From the NCBI RefSeq assembly GCF_011694515.1, contig NZ_CP050192.1, positions 2,353,301 to 2,417,300 of the forward strand: a DNA stretch of 64,000 bases. Reading direction: 5' to 3'. The translations under genes were made by a program, and so were the position numbers. This document shows positions 8,462 through 16,636 of the stretch, piece after piece. The DNA is from Mycobacterium sp. DL592 (lineage in GTDB: Bacteria; Actinomycetota; Actinomycetes; Mycobacteriales; Mycobacteriaceae). The notes below the pieces were generated by a model. The model made no database searches and was not told the DNA's origin. It was given only the letters and a program-made list of their open reading frames with translations. The first letter of the stretch is position 1. Each line of letters opens with the position of its first letter.

Positions 8462-10216
8462 GTGGCCACGCTGGTAGCCGTCAACGTCGGACTCCCCCGC
8501 GATGTGGCGTGGAACGACCGTGTGGTGCATACCGGCGCATGGAAGTCGACCGTCGACGGGCCGCGCATGGTGCGCAGGCTCAACGTGGACGGCGATGGTC
8601 AGGGCGACCTCGGCGGCCATGGCGGTGAGCAGCGGGCGGTGCTCGTCTACCAGCTCGACTCCTACCGGTACTGGGCGGAGTTCCTCCACCGCGCGGACCT
8701 GCGCCACGGGCATTTCGGCGAGAACTTCACCGTCGATGGGCTTTCCGACGACGAGGTGTGCATCGGTGACCGCTACCGCATCGGAGATGCCGTCTTCGAG
8801 GTCAGCCAGCCACGGGTGACGTGCTATCGGGTCGGGCTACGACTGGACGAGCCGCGGATGGCGGCGCTGCTGGTGGCACACCGGCGGCCCGGCTTCTACC
8901 TGCGGGTGATCACCGAAGGCCAGGTGCAAGCCGGCCAGGAGATCGTAAAAGTCGCCAGCGGGCCCGAACTCGTCAGTGTGGCCGAGATCGACGCGCTCCT
9001 GTACCTGCCCGGCCATCCGCGCGCGGGACTGCAACGGGCGCTGAGGATTCCGGCGCTGAGCCCGGGATGGCAGGCGTCGCTGCGGGCGCTGGCTGACGCC
9101 GACGCCGACGTGGCGGGAAACGCCGGACTCACCGGGGCGGCGGCACCGCCGCCGGCGTGGGCGGGCTTTCGTCCGCTGACCGTCACCGACGCGCACCAGG
9201 AGAGCCGGCAAGTCCGATCGCTGACGCTTGCCGCCTCCGACGGGACACCGCTGCCCGACTGGTTGGCGGGCCAGTCGATCACCGTCAGGCTTCAGCCCGG
9301 GGACGGCGCGCCAGCACTGGTCCGCACCTACTCGCTGTCCAATCGGCCAGGCTCGGGCACCTACCGCATCAGCGTCAAACGTGAACGATACGGCGCAGCA
9401 AGCACTTTCATCGCTTCCGGTGTGCACGTCGGTGACACCATCGAGGTGGCCGCACCGCGGGGCACGTTCGTGCTGTCCGACAGCGACGCGCCGGTGGTCC
9501 TGGTGAGTGCGGGCGCGGGCGTCACACCCGTGCTGTCGATGCTGCACGAGCTGGCGGCGAGGCAGCCGCAGCGGCAGGTGTGGTGGCTGCACGGTGCCCG
9601 CGACGGTGCCGAACACCCGTTCGCCGCCGAAAGCCGCGCGCTTCTGGACGGATTGACGAGCGCACGCCGCCACATCGCCTACAGCAGGCCGGGCGACTCA
9701 GACCGTCAGGGCGGCGACTACGACGCGGCCGGGCGGCTCTCGGCGGCGATGCTGCGCGAGCTGGATCTGCCCGTCGACGCCGAGGCGTACGTGTGCGGCC
9801 CCGCGTCGTTCATGACGGAGGTGAGCCTCGCCCTGGCCGAGTGCGGCTTGGACGCCGCCCGGGTTCATTCCGAAACCTTCGGCGCCGGTGCGGCTTTGAC
9901 ACCCGGCGTGGCGTCGTCTGCCGCGACCGCACCCCATCCACCCGCCGGTGAAGCCGGCACCGGACCGCAGGTGTCGTTCGCCCGCAGCGCGGTGTCCGCG
10001 CCATGGGGCCCCGCGTACCCGGCGCTGCTGGAGTTCGCCGAAGCCTGCGACGTCCCGACGCGCTGGTCGTGTCGCACCGGGGTGTGCCACACCTGTGAGA
10101 CGCCGCTGCTTGCCGGCGCGGTCCGCTACGACCCGGAGCCGCTCGAGCCGCCTGCGGCGGGAGGCGTGCTGATCTGCTGCGCGCAGCCGACCGAGGACGT
10201 GGTCGTCGACCTCTAG
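8462..10216 (+). CDS. MOSC domain / ferredoxin-NAD(P)H reductase / 2Fe-2S ferredoxin fusion
   Basis: 584-residue three-part redox protein. Residues 1 to about 210 form a YiiM-like MOSC domain (GDLGGHGGEQRAVLVYQ, HFGENFTVDG, RVTCYRVG with the likely molybdenum-ligand cysteine). Residues about 225-450 are an FAD/NAD-binding reductase module (RTYSLSNRPG for FAD; GAGVTPVLSML and YVCGPASFM for pyridine nucleotide). The C-terminus is a plant-type ferredoxin domain with Cys537, Cys542, Cys545 and Cys572 or 573. This wiring would pass electrons from NAD(P)H through FAD and 2Fe-2S to a molybdenum centre. Substrate unknown. The GTG start follows a GGAAGG site. The TAG stop overlaps the pepE stop within a CTAG palindrome. 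Confidence 0.88.
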   Translation: MATLVAVNVGLPRDVAWNDRVVHTGAWKSTVDGPRMVRRLNVDGDGQGDLGGHGGEQRAVLVYQLDSYRYWAEFLHRADLRHGHFGENFTVDGLSDDEVCIGDRYRIGDAVFEVSQPRVTCYRVGLRLDEPRMAALLVAHRRPGFYLRVITEGQVQAGQEIVKVASGPELVSVAEIDALLYLPGHPRAGLQRALRIPALSPGWQASLRALADADADVAGNAGLTGAAAPPPAWAGFRPLTVTDAHQESRQVRSLTLAASDGTPLPDWLAGQSITVRLQPGDGAPALVRTYSLSNRPGSGTYRISVKRERYGAASTFIASGVHVGDTIEVAAPRGTFVLSDSDAPVVLVSAGAGVTPVLSMLHELAARQPQRQVWWLHGARDGAEHPFAAESRALLDGLTSARRHIAYSRPGDSDRQGGDYDAAGRLSAAMLRELDLPVDAEAYVCGPASFMTEVSLALAECGLDAARVHSETFGAGAALTPGVASSAATAPHPPAGEAGTGPQVSFARSAVSAPWGPAYPALLEFAEACDVPTRWSCRTGVCHTCETPLLAGAVRYDPEPLEPPAAGGVLICCAQPTEDVVVDL

Positions 10217-11334
10217 CCCGGTACCACGATCAAGTCGTGCGGGCGGCTGTTGACCGCCAGCGCGCCGTCCTCGGTGACGATGACGATGTCCTCGATGCGC
10301 GCCCCCCACTGGCCCGGGAAGTAGATCCCCGGCTCCACCGAGAACGCCATCCCCGCGGCCAGCGGCAGGTCGTTGCCCGCCACAATGTAGGGCTCCTCGT
10401 GTACCGATAGCCCGATCCCGTGGCCGGTGCGGTGCACGAAGTACTCGGCCAGCCCGGCCTGCGCCAGCACGTCGCGGGCTGCGGCGTCGACATCCTGCGC
10501 GGTGACACCCGGCCGGACCGCCGCCACACCGGCGGCCTGCGCCTGCTGCAGCAGCGCGTACTGCTCGGCGATCTGCGCGCTCGGCTCGCCGAGGCTGTAG
10601 GTGCGGGTGCAGTCGGAGTTGTACCCCGGCTCGACCGGGCCGCCGATGTCGACGACGACGATGTCGCCGTCCTGCAACACCCGGTCGGAGCATTCGTGGT
10701 GCGGGTCGGCGCCGTTGGGCCCGGAGCCGACGATGATGAACGCCACCTCTGAATGCCCTTCGGCGACAATCGCTTCGGCGATATCGGCGGCGACGTCAGC
10801 TTCGGTGCGGCCCGGTTTGAGGAACTCCGACACCCGGGCGTGCACGCGGTCGATCGCCGCACCTGCGGTGCGCAGCGCGTCGATCTCGGCCGGGTCCTTG
10901 TGCATCCGCAGCTCCCGCAGCACGTCGGTGGCCAGCACCGGCACCGCCCCGAGGCGCTCCGCCAGCGGCAGCAGGTGCAGCGCGGGCATCGAGTCGGTGA
11001 CCGCCGCCCGCGCGTGCCCGCCGAGGGCGTCGGCCACCAGGACGTACGGGTTGTCGCCGTCCACCCAGTCCTGCACCGCCAGGCCGAGGTCGCCGGCCGC
11101 GGACTCCTTCAGCGACGCCAACTCCAGCCGCGGTAACACCACGATCGGCGCTCCCGCGGCGGGAATCACCAGCGCCGTCAGCCGCTCGAACGTCTGCGCC
11201 CGCGACCCCAGCAGGTAGCGCAGGTCGTATCCGGGCGTGACGACCAGACCGGCGAGCCCGGCCCGGGATGCCGCAGCTGCGGCCGCACTGAGCCGGCGGG
11301 CATACACGTCGGACGGGAAACGGCTGGCGCTCAT
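10213..11334 (-). CDS. pepE: Xaa-Pro dipeptidase/aminopeptidase PepE (M24 family)
   Basis: 373-residue cytosolic metallopeptidase of the pita-bread fold, matching Rv2089c (about 375 residues). The dinuclear metal ligands are all recognisable: the two aspartates in VDIGGPVEPGYNSDCTRTYS, the histidine in HRTGHGIGLSVHEEP, and the glutamates in SVEPGIYF and RIEDIVIV. The ATG at 11334 has a TAATCT -10 box 7 nt upstream, so the longer frame to 11451 is not used. It is divergent from the exonuclease gene. Confidence 0.94.
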   Translation of the reverse strand: MSASRFPSDVYARRLSAAAAAASRAGLAGLVVTPGYDLRYLLGSRAQTFERLTALVIPAAGAPIVVLPRLELASLKESAAGDLGLAVQDWVDGDNPYVLVADALGGHARAAVTDSMPALHLLPLAERLGAVPVLATDVLRELRMHKDPAEIDALRTAGAAIDRVHARVSEFLKPGRTEADVAADIAEAIVAEGHSEVAFIIVGSGPNGADPHHECSDRVLQDGDIVVVDIGGPVEPGYNSDCTRTYSLGEPSAQIAEQYALLQQAQAAGVAAVRPGVTAQDVDAAARDVLAQAGLAEYFVHRTGHGIGLSVHEEPYIVAGNDLPLAAGMAFSVEPGIYFPGQWGARIEDIVIVTEDGALAVNSRPHDLIVVPG

Positions 11335-11341
11335 GACTGCA

Positions 11342-11347
11342 AGATTA
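11342..11347 (-). promoter_or_regulatory. -10 box (TAATCT) of pepE
   Basis: TAATCT on the minus strand ends 7 nt before the pepE ATG at 11334, indicating a leaderless transcript. It forms a compact divergent promoter region with the box at 11358-11363. Confidence 0.6.
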
Positions 11348-11357
11348 GCCGCGGGCA

Positions 11358-11363
11358 TACGAT
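11358..11363 (+). promoter_or_regulatory. -10 box (TACGAT) of the exonuclease gene
   Basis: TACGAT ends 6 nt before the GTG at 11370. It matches TANNNT and supports a leaderless start at this GTG. Confidence 0.5.
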
Positions 11364-11369
11364 CACAGC

Positions 11370-12338
11370 GTGCCGCACGACTCGTCTGCCCCGGTCCTGC
11401 TGCTCGACGGCGCCAGCATGTGGTTCCGCTCGTTCTTCGGGGTGCCGTCATCGATCACCGCGCCGGACGGCAGACCGGTCAATGCGGTGCGCGGCTTCAT
11501 CGACAGCGTGGCGACGCTGGTCACCCAGCAACGACCGAGCCGGCTGGTGGTCTGTCTAGACCTGGACTGGCGCCCCCAGTTCCGGGTCGACGCGATCCCG
11601 TCGTACAAGGCGCACCGCGTGGCGCAGGAGAGCCCCGACGACGAGCCTGACGTGGAAGAGGTTCCCGACGAGCTGAGCCCGCAGGTCGACATGATCATGG
11701 CGTTGCTCGACGCGTTCGGGATCGCCGCTGCCGGGGCCCCGGGCTTCGAGGCCGACGACGTGCTGGGCACCCTGGCCGCCGCCGAACGCCAGCACCGCGC
11801 CGTCGTCGTCAGCGGCGACCGCGACCTGCTTCAGCTGGTCGCCGACGACCCGGTCGAGATCCGGGTGCTGTATCTGGGCCGGGGGCTGTCCAACGCGGTG
11901 ATGTTCGGGCCGGCCGAGGTCGCCGAGAAGTACGGCGTGCCCGCACATCGGGCCGGGCCCGCGTACGCCGAACTCGCGCTGCTGCGCGGCGACCCGTCCG
12001 ACGGCCTGCCCGGGGTGCCCGGTGTCGGCGAGAAGACCGCCGCCACCCTGCTGTCCCAGTACGGCTCACTCGAGGGCATCCTGGCGGCCGCACACGACCC
12101 GAAGTCCAAGCTCTCCAAGGCATTTCGGGCCAAGATCCTGGCCGCCACCGACTACATCGAGGCGGCCGGCCCGGTGGTGGCGGTGGCCCGCGACGCCCCG
12201 GTGGAGTTCTCCACCGCCGACGACACGCTGCCGCTCTCGGCTGCCGACCCGGCTCGGGTGGCGGAGCTGGCGGAGGCCTACGGGGTGAGCTCATCGATCG
12301 CACGACTGCAGAAAGCCCTGGACTCGCTGCCCGGATGA
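11370..12338 (+). CDS. 5'-3' exonuclease / flap endonuclease-like (Rv2090 homologue)
   Basis: 322-residue stand-alone homologue of the DNA polymerase I 5'-nuclease domain. Acidic metal-binding motifs are present in order: [15 protein letters not shown] near the start, EADDVLG, and [12 protein letters not shown]. The helix-hairpin-helix/H3TH segment [19 protein letters not shown] binds duplex DNA. No polymerase domain follows. It probably removes 5' flaps or RNA primers, acting beside PolA. The GTG start at 11370 is supported by the adjacent -10 box. Confidence 0.9.
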   Translation: MPHDSSAPVLLLDGASMWFRSFFGVPSSITAPDGRPVNAVRGFIDSVATLVTQQRPSRLVVCLDLDWRPQFRVDAIPSYKAHRVAQESPDDEPDVEEVPDELSPQVDMIMALLDAFGIAAAGAPGFEADDVLGTLAAAERQHRAVVVSGDRDLLQLVADDPVEIRVLYLGRGLSNAVMFGPAEVAEKYGVPAHRAGPAYAELALLRGDPSDGLPGVPGVGEKTAATLLSQYGSLEGILAAAHDPKSKLSKAFRAKILAATDYIEAAGPVVAVARDAPVEFSTADDTLPLSAADPARVAELAEAYGVSSSIARLQKALDSLPG

Positions 12339-12430
12339 CGGCGCGTCGGAATCACGTCGATGAAAACCATGGCCGCAGATGGCAGGCGGTACTGCGGATA
12401 TGGGCGGCCCGGCCGCGCCCGCTGATTGCC

Positions 12431-12436
12431 TAGTGT
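12431..12436 (+). promoter_or_regulatory. -10 box (TAGTGT) of the SsuD-like gene
   Basis: TAGTGT ends 7 nt before the ATG at 12444. No Shine-Dalgarno sequence precedes that ATG, so translation from a leaderless mRNA is likely. Confidence 0.6.
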
Positions 12437-12443
12437 CCGTGTT

Positions 12444-13613
12444 ATGTCGATCAAGCTGCACTGGTTTCTGCCCACCTACGGCGACAGCCGACTGATCGTC
12501 GGGGGTGGCCACGGCACGCCGGCCGGAGCAGCCCACAGTGACCGGGACGCCTCGATCGACTACCTCGCCTCGATCGTGCGCGGGGCGGAGACGTTCGGTT
12601 TCACCGGCGCTCTCATTCCGACCGGGGCCTGGTGCGAGGACGCGTTCATCACCGCCGCCCTGCTCGCCCGGGAGACCACGTCGCTGGCATTCCTGGTGGC
12701 ATTCCGGCCCGGCCTGGTCAGTCCCACGCTGTCAGCCCAGATGGCCGCCACGTTCGCCCGGCACGCCCCGGGTCGCATCCTGCTCAACGTGGTCGTCGGC
12801 GGAGAAGCACACGAGCAGCGGGCCTTCGGCGACCATCTCGACAAGGACGCCCGGTACGCGCGTGCCGACGAATTCCTCGACATCGTCAACCGGCTCTGGC
12901 GCGGCGAGACGGTCACCACGCAGGGCGACTACGTCAGTGTCGAGGAAGCCAGCCTCGCCACCCTGCCGAACCCCGTTCCGCCGCTGTACTTCGGCGGCAG
13001 TTCGGCCGCGGCGGGCCCGATCGCTGCGCGCCATGCCGACGTCTACCTGACCTGGGGTGAACCACCGGCCGCCGTGGCCGAGAAGGTGGAGTGGATCCGC
13101 AAGCTCGCCGCCGACGAGGGCCGCACCGTCCGTTTCGGGATCCGGCTGCACACCATCTCGCGTGACGAGGCGAGTGAAGCCTGGTCGCAGGCCGACAAGC
13201 TGGTGGCGGCCCTCGACGAGGAAACCGTGCGGTCAGCGCAGGCCGGGTTGCGGCGCAGTCAGTCCGAGGGCCAGCGCCGGATGCTCGCGCTGCACGAGGC
13301 CAACCGCTCCGACGGGTCCTGGCATGACGCCCGCAGTCTGGAGATCGCGCCGAACCTGTGGGCCGGCGTCGGGCTGGTCCGCGGCGGAGCCGGAACCGCA
13401 TTGGTGGGCAGCCACACCGACGTGGCCGACCGGATCGCCGAGTACGCCGAGATCGGGATCGACGAGTTCATCTTCTCGGGCTACCCGCATCTGGAGGAGC
13501 TGTTCTGGTTCGGCGAAGGCGTGGTCCCTATCCTGCGCGAGCGCGGCCTGTTCGACGGGCCTGCCACCCAGGCCGCACCGGCGTCGATCCCCTTCGTGGG
13601 CGCCGCCCGTTGA
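12444..13613 (+). CDS. SsuD-like FMNH2-dependent alkanesulfonate monooxygenase
   Basis: 389-residue bacterial luciferase-like protein. The N-terminal IKLHWFLPTYGDSR, the central APGRILLNVVVGGEAHEQRAFG and the later YFGGSSAAAG segments fit the SsuD subgroup, which releases sulfite from alkanesulfonates using FMNH2 and oxygen. The length matches SsuD (about 380 residues). No flavin reductase or ABC transporter gene is adjacent. It converges on the thiocyanate hydrolase operon with a 7-nt gap, so two sulfur-related functions lie side by side. Other sulfonate-like or sulfone substrates are possible. Confidence 0.82.
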   Translation: MSIKLHWFLPTYGDSRLIVGGGHGTPAGAAHSDRDASIDYLASIVRGAETFGFTGALIPTGAWCEDAFITAALLARETTSLAFLVAFRPGLVSPTLSAQMAATFARHAPGRILLNVVVGGEAHEQRAFGDHLDKDARYARADEFLDIVNRLWRGETVTTQGDYVSVEEASLATLPNPVPPLYFGGSSAAAGPIAARHADVYLTWGEPPAAVAEKVEWIRKLAADEGRTVRFGIRLHTISRDEASEAWSQADKLVAALDEETVRSAQAGLRRSQSEGQRRMLALHEANRSDGSWHDARSLEIAPNLWAGVGLVRGGAGTALVGSHTDVADRIAEYAEIGIDEFIFSGYPHLEELFWFGEGVVPILRERGLFDGPATQAAPASIPFVGAAR

Positions 13614-13620
13614 TCCCGCG

Positions 13621-13961
13621 CTACCGGGCTTCCAGACGGGCCCGCACCGCGGCCAGGCGCTGCCGAAGTTCGGCCTCGTCGATGAGCCCGCGGGCCATCA
13701 GGGAGTGCGCCAGCGACACCAACTGGCTCTCCGGATACGGCAGGTCGGCGTAGCGGGTGGCCGACAGCTCGTCTTCCTCGTCGCGGCGCTGCTTGAAGTC
13801 GAGATCAGTTGTGTTGCAAGACTTGTCGAGCACGTCACACAGGCCGTCGAGGCTGGTCTTCCAGGGCGGCAGCGGGTTCTCCACGCCGTACTTGGCGGCC
13901 ATCACCGGCCAGGTCTGCCTGCGCTGCACGATCTCGTCGAGGACGACGAAGTCTTCGTCGC

Positions 13962-13965
<4 letters not shown>
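13621..13965 (-). CDS. Thiocyanate hydrolase activator, P15K-like
   Basis: 114-residue protein at the end of the operon. The C-terminal ESQLVSLAHSLMARGLIDEAELRQRL resembles the N-terminal helical part of nitrile-hydratase-type beta subunits and their small activators. In Thiobacillus thioparus a similar protein, P15K, promotes cobalt loading of thiocyanate hydrolase. Its ATG overlaps the gamma-subunit stop (ATGA), so the two are probably co-translated. The assignment rests on position and this partial resemblance. Confidence 0.7.
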
Positions 13966-14687
<722 letters not shown>

Positions 14688-14706
14688 CAGAGTGGTGAAC
14701 TCCTTC

Positions 14707-15543
14707 TCAAAGGGCTTGCAGCCAGCGTTCGGGGATTTCGGTCTGCAGGGTGTCGGTGTCGGGCCCGGTGTAGGTGTCCCACAGGTCGGCCTGCCGGAAC
14801 CGCACGATGTAGAACCATTCCGGGGCGGCGTCCTCACGGTCCCACGCCTCGTCCTCGGGTGCGGGGCTCTCGTAGGTGACCTCGGCGATCACACCGCGGG
14901 CGCCGCGGCAGTACTCCGGGGTGCGGGTGTAGAACATGGCGGGCAGGTCGCGCACCACGACGTCGTCGCCGACCTTGAACTTTGCCGGACCGGCCTTGCC
15001 GGCATAGATCTGCGGATCACCGATACCGACCGCCGCGCGATGATGCTTGTTGCGCTTGACTTTCGAGCCGTCGCCTTCGAACTTCGGCTCGGCGTCGGGC
15101 AGCCGGCCGGCCAGCCCGCCGGCGTAGCGGGCCTGCACCTCGACCAGCCGATCGGTGAGCTCACCCCAGCTGATGTAGCCCTTCTCGATGAGCAGCCGGC
15201 CCACGGACCACAGCCAGCGGCTGTAATACGGCAGACCGAGATAGATGGGACGGCCGACGTCGACATTGCCGATCCGGCGGCGCTCCTCGGAGACCCAGAT
15301 CCCCCGCCAGCCGAGAACCTCGCAGAGCACATAGGTCATCAATTCCCATTGCTCTTCTTCTTTGTTCTCGTACGGCAGCGGCACCTGCAGCTCGCCGCCG
15401 ACATCGTGCACCGTCTTCTGGTAGGCCCAGTAGTGGGCGCTGTCCACCTCGTCGGGCATCGGCCACTCGGACACTTCCGGGAAGGTCGCCTTGAGCCGGG
15501 AAATCAGCGCCAACTGTTCCGCACGCTCCGCCGCACTGCTCAT
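14707..15543 (-). CDS. Thiocyanate hydrolase beta-alpha fusion subunit
   Basis: 278-residue non-catalytic subunit. Residues about 30-150 match the SCNase beta chain (VHDVGGELQVPLPYENKEEE, CEVLGWRGIWVSEERRR, YLGLPYYSRW). Residues about 169-278 match the alpha chain (GIGDPQIYAGKAG, FYTRTPEYCRGARG, ETEIPER-like TEIPERWLQAL end). A charged linker near 150-168 joins them. In T. thioparus scnB and scnA are separate genes in this same order before scnC, and in nitrile hydratases the two parts form one beta chain. This gene is the operon promoter-proximal gene; the gamma gene starts 19 nt after its stop. Confidence 0.82.
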   Translation of the reverse strand: MSSAAERAEQLALISRLKATFPEVSEWPMPDEVDSAHYWAYQKTVHDVGGELQVPLPYENKEEEQWELMTYVLCEVLGWRGIWVSEERRRIGNVDVGRPIYLGLPYYSRWLWSVGRLLIEKGYISWGELTDRLVEVQARYAGGLAGRLPDAEPKFEGDGSKVKRNKHHRAAVGIGDPQIYAGKAGPAKFKVGDDVVVRDLPAMFYTRTPEYCRGARGVIAEVTYESPAPEDEAWDREDAAPEWFYIVRFRQADLWDTYTGPDTDTLQTEIPERWLQAL

Positions 15544-15551
15544 GCACTAGG

Positions 15552-15557
15552 ACGCTA
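15552..15557 (-). promoter_or_regulatory. -10 box (TAGCGT) of the thiocyanate hydrolase operon
   Basis: TAGCGT on the minus strand ends 8 nt before the ATG at 15543, suggesting a leaderless operon transcript. Confidence 0.55.
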
Positions 15558-15646
15558 GCACCGCACAGCAACACCGACGTGAAATTGAGACAGCCCGATG
15601 TGGCGATGGCGCACAGCGCAATTCGGCGGCAGAAGCGTCAATTCAC

Positions 15647-15672
15647 CGGGTGTTCACCCGCCGCCGGGCGGC
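15647..15672. promoter_or_regulatory. Two adjacent perfect inverted repeats upstream of the thiocyanate hydrolase operon
   Basis: CGGGTGTTCACCCG (15647-15660) and GCCGCCGGGCGGC (15660-15672) are perfect palindromes sharing one base. They lie about 100-130 bp upstream of the operon start and just downstream of the DUF4333 gene. They could be operators or hairpins ending the upstream transcript; no T-tract follows. Confidence 0.45.
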
Positions 15673-15673
15673 T

Positions 15674-15729
15674 ACTCCCGCCGATGACGCCGCCGAGCGG
15701 CACTCCCGCCGATGACGCCGCCGAGCGGC
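15674..15729. repeat. Two tandem 28-bp repeats
   Basis: Two identical 28-bp units (15674-15701 and 15702-15729) reach into the stop codon of the DUF4333 gene. Each contains a GCCG/CGGC stem. They may help end transcription or may simply be a small duplicated spacer. Confidence 0.75.
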
Positions 15730-16580
15730 TATTTGGGCCGACCGACCTCGTACGTGCCCTTGTCGTCCTGGAACGTCACCGTCACCTGACGCTTGGTGCC
15801 GTCGATGCTGACCTCACAGGTGAAGGTGTCACCCTTCTTGACCGTCGGGTTCTGGCCGTTGTTGCACTTGACGTCCTTGACGTTCTTGGCACCGTAGCCG
15901 TTGGTCTCGTCGGTCAGGATCTGCTGAACACCCTGCTGCGCCTTGTTGATGTCGAGTTTGGTGGTGACGAAGAAGCCGGGCTTCCAGAAACCGAGCACCA
16001 GCACGACGGCCAGGATGATCGCCGCGAGCACACCGATCACGATGCCGATCGCCGCCGTCGACTTCTTGGCGGCCTCCTCGGACCCGGGCTGCGGGTACTG
16101 AGGGTACTGACCCGGCTGACCCGGCTGACCCGGCTGACCCGGCTGGCCGGGTTGTCCCGGCTGACCCGGGTACTGACCGTACTGCTGCGGCTGGCCGTAC
16201 TGCTGGGGCTGGCCGTACTGCTGCGGCTGCCCGTACTGGGGCTGACCGTACGGGGGCTGCGCGTACTGACCCGGCTGGCCGTAAGCGGCCGGGTTGTACT
16301 CGGTCGGCTGCTGATAGGGCTGCTGCGGGTAACCGGGCTGGGCCTGACCGTACGGCGGGTACTGCTGTTGCTGGTTGTACGCCGGGGGCTGCCAGGCCGG
16401 GGTCTCACCGGTGGGCTGCCAGGCCGGGGTTTCGGTCGCCTGCGGGTCCGGGGTTGCCGGAGGCTGCCAGGACGGCGCCGTCGACTGCGGCTGCTCCGAG
16501 CTGGGGGCAGGCTGATCCTCACCCTGGGCGGGCTGCTGAGCCTGCCAGGGGTTGGGGTCAGATCCCTGCGGTCCGCTCAT
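15729..16580 (-). CDS. DUF4333 membrane protein with Pro/Gln/Tyr-rich N-terminus (Rv2091c-like)
   Basis: 283-residue protein of three parts. Residues 1 to about 165 are low-complexity and rich in Pro, Gln, Tyr and Gly, with YGQPQQ repeats followed by an uninterrupted PGQ run. One transmembrane segment spans about 178-197. The extracytoplasmic C-terminus is a DUF4333 domain with a cysteine pair at about 239 and 255, likely a disulfide. The topology (cytosolic disordered tail, exported small domain) follows from the positive-outside rule only loosely. Function is unknown. The ATG at 16580 is preceded by an AAGGAG site. Confidence 0.88.
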   Translation of the reverse strand: MSGPQGSDPNPWQAQQPAQGEDQPAPSSEQPQSTAPSWQPPATPDPQATETPAWQPTGETPAWQPPAYNQQQQYPPYGQAQPGYPQQPYQQPTEYNPAAYGQPGQYAQPPYGQPQYGQPQQYGQPQQYGQPQQYGQYPGQPGQPGQPGQPGQPGQPGQYPQYPQPGSEEAAKKSTAAIGIVIGVLAAIILAVVLVLGFWKPGFFVTTKLDINKAQQGVQQILTDETNGYGAKNVKDVKCNNGQNPTVKKGDTFTCEVSIDGTKRQVTVTFQDDKGTYEVGRPK

Positions 16581-16636
16581 CGTCTCTCCTTGGTCTGGTA
16601 GCGATTCGCCGCTCCCACCGTAGCGTTTGCATCACC

